A stretch of 64,000 nt of DNA from a candidate division LCP-89 bacterium (GTDB taxonomy: Bacteria; Electryoneota; B3-LCP): NCBI GenBank assembly GCA_025774555.1, contig JALGVT010000001.1, forward strand, positions 1-64,000, in the 5' to 3' direction. Below the pieces are notes generated by a model. That model was not told the origin of the DNA. It worked only from the letters and a program-made list of their open reading frames with translations, and ran no database searches. Both the position numbers and the translations under genes were made by a program. How positions within the stretch are numbered: the stretch's first letter is position 1; the number at the start of each line of letters is the position of its first letter. Below are positions 57,494 to 64,000 of the stretch, in pieces.

Positions 57494-58399
57494 ATGAATG
57501 ATAAACACGATAAACAAAACGTTCTGCTGGTCGATGACGAGGAGGATTTCCGAATCGCCACCCAAAAAGCGCTTACGAAGAGGGGTTTTAGGGTCGGCGT
57601 AGCCGCAGGCGGCGAAGAGGCAATTAAATCAATCAGCCAGAACCCGCCCGACATTGTCCTCCTCGACTTGAAGATGCCGGGATTAAACGGCATTGAAACG
57701 CTGCAGAAGATACGCGAAATTGAAAAATCTCTGCCGGTTATTATATTGACCGGTCATGGCAGCATACATGATGCCATAGCCGGCATCAATCTCGAGATCG
57801 TAGATTTCATCCAGAAACCGGTAGATATCGAACTCCTGGTTGTAAGGATGCGCAGGTTTTTTGTGGAAGGCAAAGCGGATACCCTGCGTGAACGCGCTAT
57901 TTCCGAACTGATGGTGTTGCCAGATTTATATCCCAGACTCTATATCGATGAACCGATCAGCACGGCAATGGAGAAGGTTAAAAGCGCTTTCTTTCCTCAT
58001 GAATCAGGAGTTATCCAATCACCCAAAATACGATCGGCGCTGGTTTATAGCCGGGATGAATCCTTCTTAGGGCTGGTACGCTTTCAAGATCTGCTCAAAT
58101 TGGTATTGCCGGACTTCCTCGAAGATTCACCTTACAGTTCCTTCTTTACCGGTATGTTTTTAGCGCAGTGCAAAACGATTTCACAAAAGAGCGTGAAGGA
58201 ACTTTTAGGTAAGCTTGTCTATGTCAACTTTGAGGCGCCGCTGATGGAAGCAGTGCATCAAATGGCTAAACATAATCTGGTAACGCTGCCCGTCATGAAA
58301 GAAGGAAAACTCGTCGGTGTTCTGCGCGAGAGAGACATCATCCTCGAAATCGCTAAAAACTTCGCCACATTTGACGTTCAGCAACTCAGCGAATGGTAA
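57494..58399 (+). CDS. receiver-CBS pair protein
   Basis: VLLVDDEEDF..VLLDLKMPGLNG..ILTGHG..QKP; C-term LMEAVHQMAKHNLVTLPVMKEGKLVGVLRERDII. Confidence 0.88.
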   Translation: MNDKHDKQNVLLVDDEEDFRIATQKALTKRGFRVGVAAGGEEAIKSISQNPPDIVLLDLKMPGLNGIETLQKIREIEKSLPVIILTGHGSIHDAIAGINLEIVDFIQKPVDIELLVVRMRRFFVEGKADTLRERAISELMVLPDLYPRLYIDEPISTAMEKVKSAFFPHESGVIQSPKIRSALVYSRDESFLGLVRFQDLLKLVLPDFLEDSPYSSFFTGMFLAQCKTISQKSVKELLGKLVYVNFEAPLMEAVHQMAKHNLVTLPVMKEGKLVGVLRERDIILEIAKNFATFDVQQLSEW

Positions 58400-58422
58400 A
58401 TATAAAACAAAAAAGGAGAACT

Positions 58423-59046
58423 ATGATAATGCAAAAAGCTGCCAATATCACCTGGCATGAAAGCCATGTCGAACGCGTAGTGAGAACCAGACTTCTGGGG
58501 CAGGAAGGCTGCACTATTTGGTTCACAGGATTACCTTCTTCGGGGAAAAGCACGACTGCATTCACCCTCGAACACGAACTTATCAAGAGGGGCTATCTGG
58601 CTTATGTGCTTGATGGAGATAATATCAGGCACGGCTTGAACAAAAATCTGGGCTTTTCAGCAGAAGATCGGGAAGAAAACATCCGCAGAATCGGTGAAAC
58701 TGCCAGGCTTTTCGCGGATGCAGGGCTGATTACCATGACCAGTTTTATCTCTCCCTATAGAGAGGATCGCAACCGAGCCCGTGAACTGCATAAAAAAGAT
58801 GGGTTGAGGTTTATCGAAATCTACGTTGAAACTCCGGTGGAAATATGCGAAAAACGAGATCCCAAAGGGCTATATCAAAAGGCAAGAAGAGGTGCGATAA
58901 AAGGATTTACCGGCGTTGACGATCCCTATGAAGCGCCGCTGAACCCAGAAATGATTATTAAAACAGGCGATAATTCTGCTGAAAAGATAGCCGCGGATAT
59001 TCTCGATTACTTGGTATCTCATAAAATCCTGTCGGAGTCTGAATAA
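58423..59046 (+). CDS. cysC: adenylylsulfate (APS) kinase
   Basis: IWFTGLPSSGKSTTAFTLEHEL, LDGDNIRHGLNKNLGFSAEDREENIRRIGE, TSFISPYREDRNRAR, IKGFTGVDDPYEAP. Confidence 0.95.
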   Translation: MIMQKAANITWHESHVERVVRTRLLGQEGCTIWFTGLPSSGKSTTAFTLEHELIKRGYLAYVLDGDNIRHGLNKNLGFSAEDREENIRRIGETARLFADAGLITMTSFISPYREDRNRARELHKKDGLRFIEIYVETPVEICEKRDPKGLYQKARRGAIKGFTGVDDPYEAPLNPEMIIKTGDNSAEKIAADILDYLVSHKILSESE

Positions 59047-59120
59047 GGGTGACACTATAACTTTCGTCAAAATAATCACATAGTAGAAGCAAAACACTGC
59101 GCATTTAGAAAGTGGAGCAA

Positions 59121-60458
59121 ATGAACTACCGAAGATTACTATCCATGATTGTAGCATTGACTATTCTGTCAACTATGGCTTCAGCAAAGATTAAAATCGC
59201 TGAAGGCATCAATCTGGACGCCGAATTCAGACCCAGATTTGAGCTGGATAACCGCGACTTCAATAATGCAACAGGTTACGATGCTTACAGCACCTACAGA
59301 ACCCGAATAGGTCTGGAACTCGATGGGCTCATAGAAAAAACAGTTCTGTATATCAAGATCGGCGATTCCCGCACTATGGGCTACGGAGACCCTTATCTTA
59401 TCGGCAATCCTGTGGGTCCAAATCGATTTGATAATAATCTGGGGGTGATTGAAGCATTTATCGAAGTTCACGATGTTATCACCCCCGGTTTTTACCTCAA
59501 GACTGGCAGGATGTCCAACAACCAGGGGCGCTTCCGCCTGTTCGGGTCGGGGAATTGGAATTTCTTCGGCCCCAGAACTTATGACGGCATCAAGATAGGA
59601 TACATCGAAGACGCCTTTTCTTTAAATATGTGGCATTTCTTCGGAGCGAATGGCGACCGACACTGGTACTCGCTGCCGGATGATCCAGCAAAGTATCCTG
59701 ACCCGGATGAAGATTACAAGCGCGACCACACTTTGACAGGGATAGATCTCACTTTGCTGAGCGGCAAGATCAATCTGTTGACATACCTTGACCTTGATCA
59801 GGAACCGGTAGTGGATACGCTGAATAACACGAGTAATGTCGCTGTCAGCCGCATGACAACCGCCTTATACGCTCACGAGAACCTGGGCAGCCAACAGCAG
59901 CATCGCTTTGATCTGGATCTGGCGTATCAATTCGGTACCATGGGACACACTGCCGGGCAGGCGGATATCAGCGCATATCTCCTTGCAGGCGACTGGTCAT
60001 GGCGATTTGAAGAGTGTCTGAAATCGTGGATCGGTTTGGGATTTCATATTCTCAGTGGCGACGATGGTGAAGACCCGGGTAAAGTGAATTACTTCTATGA
60101 TAAATACTGCTCCAAACACCGGGTGCTCGGATATATGGATTACTTCAAGAGTGATACCGGCGTTAAGTCACTTGGAATCAGGGATTTGATCTTGCGGGGA
60201 GGATTCAGCCCTGCAAAGGGGCTGAAGTGTCAGATGGACGCTCACTATTTTGCTGTTGAAAAAGCCTTCTCTTCGTCAGTCGATGGGTCTGACGCGGATG
60301 TTCTGGGGCAGGAGCTGGACATAACGATCAAGTATGCCATTCGTAAAGGGCTGCAGTGCCAGTTAGGCTTAAACCTCTTTCTCCCTACCGAGGATTGGCA
60401 GGGCTCGGAAACAGACACAGCAACACTCTGTTACCTCATCTTAACTGCAAAGATTTAA
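59121..60458 (+). CDS. outer-membrane beta-barrel porin-like protein
   Basis: Signal peptide; RTRIGLELDGLIEKTVLYIKIGDSR; alternating beta pattern. Confidence 0.75.
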   Translation: MNYRRLLSMIVALTILSTMASAKIKIAEGINLDAEFRPRFELDNRDFNNATGYDAYSTYRTRIGLELDGLIEKTVLYIKIGDSRTMGYGDPYLIGNPVGPNRFDNNLGVIEAFIEVHDVITPGFYLKTGRMSNNQGRFRLFGSGNWNFFGPRTYDGIKIGYIEDAFSLNMWHFFGANGDRHWYSLPDDPAKYPDPDEDYKRDHTLTGIDLTLLSGKINLLTYLDLDQEPVVDTLNNTSNVAVSRMTTALYAHENLGSQQQHRFDLDLAYQFGTMGHTAGQADISAYLLAGDWSWRFEECLKSWIGLGFHILSGDDGEDPGKVNYFYDKYCSKHRVLGYMDYFKSDTGVKSLGIRDLILRGGFSPAKGLKCQMDAHYFAVEKAFSSSVDGSDADVLGQELDITIKYAIRKGLQCQLGLNLFLPTEDWQGSETDTATLCYLILTAKI

Positions 60459-60599
60459 ATATGCCTGAATCGAATTTGTAAAATTATATTGTTTTTAAGG
60501 AAAATTCGATTTACATTACGATTGACAAAGCTATTCCTGGTAATTCCCATCATTCCGGTACAAATATTTGAGACTCTAATCAAGTTCCAATAAAAACAG

Positions 60600-62288
60600 A
60601 TGGCAGAAGAAAAAATTAAGCACTCACCCGATACGGGCAGCACCATTCTCCGGGATTCGTACTACCGGGAGCTTATCAAGAGGAACTTTCTCAGATTGGC
60701 GCTGACCTATCTCGCGCCCCTTATTATTCTCATCGTCTATTTCCATTTCCAATATCGGGAATTCCACGAACACAGCCGCCACACTCACCTGCAGGCAATT
60801 GCTGAATATCAAGCAAATACTTTAGATCTTTTCCTGCGTGAACGCATCGTCAACCTGCGGAACCTCATTGACGATCCGCAATTCCAGGCGCCTCCCTCAA
60901 AACCGGCTATGCAACATTATCTGGAAAGGCTTCAGAAAAGCAGCGATACGTTTGTCGATGTTGGCTTTTTCGATTCAACGGGGATTCAGAGAGGATATGC
61001 GGGGCATCTTGACTACCTCGAAGATCAGGATTACAGTGAAGAATCCTGGTTTATCGATCTCAAGGATGATAAGAGCGATTTTATTATAACGGATATCTAT
61101 TTGGGATTTCGACAAAAACCGCATTTCACCATCGGGATCAACCGTATTATTGAAGGTCAATACATCGTCTTGCGAGCCACTTTAGATCCGGAGAAGTTCT
61201 ATGAATATATCATCTCCCATGAAAAAACCAAAGAGGTTAAAATATCAATAGTGAATCAGGAGGGATATTACCAGATCGTTACTGCCCATGAAGGGACGCC
61301 CTCAGGGGATTCATCAATTATTCCGCCGCGAAATCAGAAGATCGGCATCGATAAAGTAGTCCTGGGTAACAATAAAATCGAATATGCGTATGCCTGGCTG
61401 CTTACTGCTGATTGGGCTGTCATTGTGGAATGGGTGGAACAGGGGATACCTCTTCCGGTCTTTGGAACGCAATTCGGTTTAACTGCCTTCTCTTTCGCCA
61501 TTATTCTGCTGCTTTTAGCTATTATTATCATAAGAACAAAAAAGATCGTGGAATTCCAAATCGAAAGGGAAACCACCAAAGCCCAATTTGAACATGCCGC
61601 CAAGTTGGCGTCGGTCGGTGAATTATCCGCCGGCGTCGCTCACGAGATCAATAATCCTCTCGCCGTCATCAGCACTGAAGTGGGATTGATTAAGGACATG
61701 ATGGATCCGGAACTGGGTGGATCATACGAGTTGGATGATATTGTGCCCCATCTGATCAGCATCGATGAAGAGGTTTTCAGATGCCGTGATATCACCCGCA
61801 AATTGATGAGCTTCGTCAGGAAAACAGAGATCAAATTGATGCCGCATAGCGTCAACGTCCTGATCGATGAGATCACTGACGCGTTCTGGAAACAGGAAAT
61901 CGCCGTGTCCAACATTGAAATTGAGAAAAACTATCAGGATAATATCCCGGAGATCGTCACCGACGCCAATCAGATGAAACAGATATTCCTGAACATTCTG
62001 ACCAATGCATTCGATGCCATCACACCGCCGGGCAAAGTTACGATCACAACTTCATCTGACCATGAAGGACATATATCTATAGCTTTTTCTGACACAGGCA
62101 AGGGGATTACTCCACAAGAGATGGATCAAATTTTTATGCCGTTTTTCACCACCAAAGAAGTTGGCAAAGGAACTGGTTTGGGACTCTCGGTCAGTTACAG
62201 TATTGTCAGGAGTCTGGGTGGCAAAATAACAGTGGAGAGCATCCTGGGAAAAGGCAGCGTTTTTACGGTAGTGTTACCCGTCAGGTAA
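60600..62288 (+). CDS. membrane sensor histidine kinase with dCache-like domain, paralogue of 53055-54686
   Basis: SVGELSAGVAHEINNPLAVISTE; GTGLGLSVSYSIVRSLGG; sensor segment IITDIYLGFRQKPHFTIGI parallels YISDVFLGFRKAPHCIIAV. Confidence 0.93.
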   Translation: MAEEKIKHSPDTGSTILRDSYYRELIKRNFLRLALTYLAPLIILIVYFHFQYREFHEHSRHTHLQAIAEYQANTLDLFLRERIVNLRNLIDDPQFQAPPSKPAMQHYLERLQKSSDTFVDVGFFDSTGIQRGYAGHLDYLEDQDYSEESWFIDLKDDKSDFIITDIYLGFRQKPHFTIGINRIIEGQYIVLRATLDPEKFYEYIISHEKTKEVKISIVNQEGYYQIVTAHEGTPSGDSSIIPPRNQKIGIDKVVLGNNKIEYAYAWLLTADWAVIVEWVEQGIPLPVFGTQFGLTAFSFAIILLLLAIIIIRTKKIVEFQIERETTKAQFEHAAKLASVGELSAGVAHEINNPLAVISTEVGLIKDMMDPELGGSYELDDIVPHLISIDEEVFRCRDITRKLMSFVRKTEIKLMPHSVNVLIDEITDAFWKQEIAVSNIEIEKNYQDNIPEIVTDANQMKQIFLNILTNAFDAITPPGKVTITTSSDHEGHISIAFSDTGKGITPQEMDQIFMPFFTTKEVGKGTGLGLSVSYSIVRSLGGKITVESILGKGSVFTVVLPVR

Positions 62289-62349
62289 CCGCTATTGTGA
62301 AATATTGTAGTTGATTGTATAATCACTTAGAAAGTGAGTTCTGGAAATT

Positions 62350-62922
62350 ATGAACAAGAATTCAGAAGCAAAATGGGTGAAGGACGTAATGCTCCCCTTG
62401 GATGACTACGCCGTTGTTCCTGAAGATGCGTCTATGATCGATGCTTATATAGCTCTCGAGGAAGCTCAAGAAAGATTGCCAACCGGTCGCCAGCCCAGCC
62501 GCGCGGTTCTAATCGCCGACAAAGATGGTAAAATCATCGGGAAAGTAGGACAGCTCGCGTTTCTAAAAGCACTGGAACCCAAGTATAATGAAATGGGAGA
62601 TCTAAGCGCATTGTCCCGCGTTGGCTTGAGCACCGATTTCATCAGCACCATGATGGACAACATGAGCCTGTGGAAAGAGAATTTCTTCGATGTTGGTCAG
62701 CGCGCTAGGAACACTAAAATTGCAGAAATTATGCATCCTGTGACCGAAAGCATCGATGAGAACGCCCATTTGAGCGAAGCTGTCCATCGAATCGTCATGT
62801 ACCAGACATTATCACTGCTGGTAACCAGAGATAAGCAGATTGTGGGCATCCTGCGTCTCACCGATCTCTTCAATGAAATCGGTCAACAGTTGAAGTCCTC
62901 TGCCAATAGCGATCCTGAATAA
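62350..62922 (+). CDS. CBS-pair protein
   Basis: VKDVMLPLDDYAVVPEDASMIDAYIALEEAQ...IAEIMHPVTESIDENAHLSEAVHRIVMYQTLSLLVTRDKQIVGILRLTDLF. Confidence 0.85.
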   Translation: MNKNSEAKWVKDVMLPLDDYAVVPEDASMIDAYIALEEAQERLPTGRQPSRAVLIADKDGKIIGKVGQLAFLKALEPKYNEMGDLSALSRVGLSTDFISTMMDNMSLWKENFFDVGQRARNTKIAEIMHPVTESIDENAHLSEAVHRIVMYQTLSLLVTRDKQIVGILRLTDLFNEIGQQLKSSANSDPE

Positions 62923-62942
62923 TACCAGAAAGGTAACTTTAA

Positions 62943-64000
62943 ATGCCTATTATCCTATTAGTCGATGACGAAGATAAATTCCGCACTTCCACGTCGAAGC
63001 GGCTGAAGATGCGGGGATATGAGAATATCACTCTGCCCAGCGGCGAAGACGTCTTAAAAACTATCCGCAAATATGACGATATTGACGTCGTTATCCTGGA
63101 TAGAAAAATGCCGGGGATGACCGGCGAGCAGGTTCTCAAGGAGATAAAGCAGTTTCGACCGGAACTGCAAATCATTATGCTTACAGGTTATGCAAGCATG
63201 GAATCTGCTGTCGAAAGCGGTAAGCTGGATGCCTACTCCTATCTGGAAAAGCCGATTGAAATAGACCGTTTGATCGAAGCTATTGAGGAAGCCCGTAGAG
63301 ATAAGCCCATTGTAATGGAGAAACATGAAATCCCGCAGATCGAAAAGGGATCGCTGAGGAAGTGGCTTATCGGTTCTCATAATTATAGACCAGGCATTAT
63401 TATCCTCGGATTCTTGATATTTGCAGGTTTAGTATTGATGCCCACGCCGGATAAACTGACACACCTGTTATCCTTTGAAAAGAAAGAGAAGATTACCCAT
63501 CCCGAATCCGGCGCCGACGTAATTGATCCTACGGATGAAATCTTCGGCTATGTCGGTCATAAGAAGATGGCAACCGGTGAAACCATTGCTGAGTATTACG
63601 GCAGAGCTTACCAATTAGAAAAGACGGAAATCAGCGCATCGGGAGAAAAAGTCAAACATCCTATGACGACCGAGGATGCCGCTTTTCGAGCGAAAGTAAT
63701 GCTGGGGGTACTAGCTGTGTGCGCCCTGTTCTGGGCGTCGGGAGCGATCCCTATTGGGATCACTGCGCTGCTGGTGGGCGTCTTTATGTATTTAGCGGGA
63801 GTCATGAATCCTAACGATGTGGCTCAAGCTTATGCTAAAGACGCGGTAATCTTTATTTTCGGCGTGCTGGTTATCGCTCATGCCATCAGTAAAACCGGAT
63901 TGGACCGCAGGATAGGGCTGCTTCTATTGGGCCCATCTAATTCACTATGGAAATTGATGTTTATATTCCTCCCAATGGTTGGAGTTACCTGCGCATTTCT
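62943..64000 (+). CDS. receiver domain fused to SLC13/DASS-like membrane transporter (3' truncated by window)
   Basis: Own translation, open to window end: MPIILLVDDEDKFRTSTSKRLKMRGYENITLPSGEDVLKTIRKYDDIDVVILDRKMPGMTGEQ...IIMLTGYAS...YLEKPIEIDRL...RPGIIILGFLIFAGLVLMPTP...AKVMLGVLAVCALFWASGAIPIGITALLVGVFMYLAGVMNP...DAVIFIFGVLVIAHAISKTGLDRRIGLLLLG. Confidence 0.9.
   Translation, partial: MPIILLVDDEDKFRTSTSKRLKMRGYENITLPSGEDVLKTIRKYDDIDVVILDRKMPGMTGEQVLKEIKQFRPELQIIMLTGYASMESAVESGKLDAYSYLEKPIEIDRLIEAIEEARRDKPIVMEKHEIPQIEKGSLRKWLIGSHNYRPGIIILGFLIFAGLVLMPTPDKLTHLLSFEKKEKITHPESGADVIDPTDEIFGYVGHKKMATGETIAEYYGRAYQLEKTEISASGEKVKHPMTTEDAAFRAKVMLGVLAVCALFWASGAIPIGITALLVGVFMYLAGVMNPNDVAQAYAKDAVIFIFGVLVIAHAISKTGLDRRIGLLLLGPSNSLWKLMFIFLPMVGVTCAF

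Overview
Bacterial chromosomal window, lineage not assigned. From left to right: (i) core genes: class I aldolase, peptidase T, dnaE, YigZ, CNNM/CBS transporter, MBOAT/SGNH acyltransferase pair, tRNA-fMet. (ii) 14.6-24.5 kb: a probable sigma54-controlled sulfur/electron-transfer operon (bEBP, DUF2173, TusA-like, MvhD-like, HdrA with inserted GltD-type module, HdrA, HdrC, HdrB, DsrE-like, GYD). (iii) A 22-kb integrative island exactly bounded by a 50-bp direct repeat that is the 3' part of tRNA-Arg(UCU) (24731-24780 and 46699-46748). It carries a lipid synthesis/export-like cargo (TetR, MMPL/RND, patatin, LolA-like, beta-barrel, KAS III, GtrA, CDP-alcohol phosphatidyltransferase, MarR) and a satellite-like module (two tyrosine recombinases, prim-pol/DUF3987, ParB-like, terminase-small-subunit-like, excisionase-like). 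Inside the module is a near-perfect tRNA cloverleaf with abnormal U8 and U33 positions, directly upstream of the terS-like gene. (iv) 49-64 kb: a second bEBP with a sigma54 promoter and palindromic enhancers in front of an OYE-type oxidoreductase, then a signalling/transport locus (two dCache histidine kinases, receiver-only and receiver-CBS proteins, APS kinase, outer-membrane beta-barrel, two SLC13/DASS-like transporters). The last ORF, missing from the supplied track because it runs off the window, is a receiver domain fused directly to an SLC13-type membrane domain. Noncoding highlights: MITE-like elements with GGGGCTGTCCCAAA termini, and two decayed tRNA-fMet 3'-half copies carrying small palindromic inserts.
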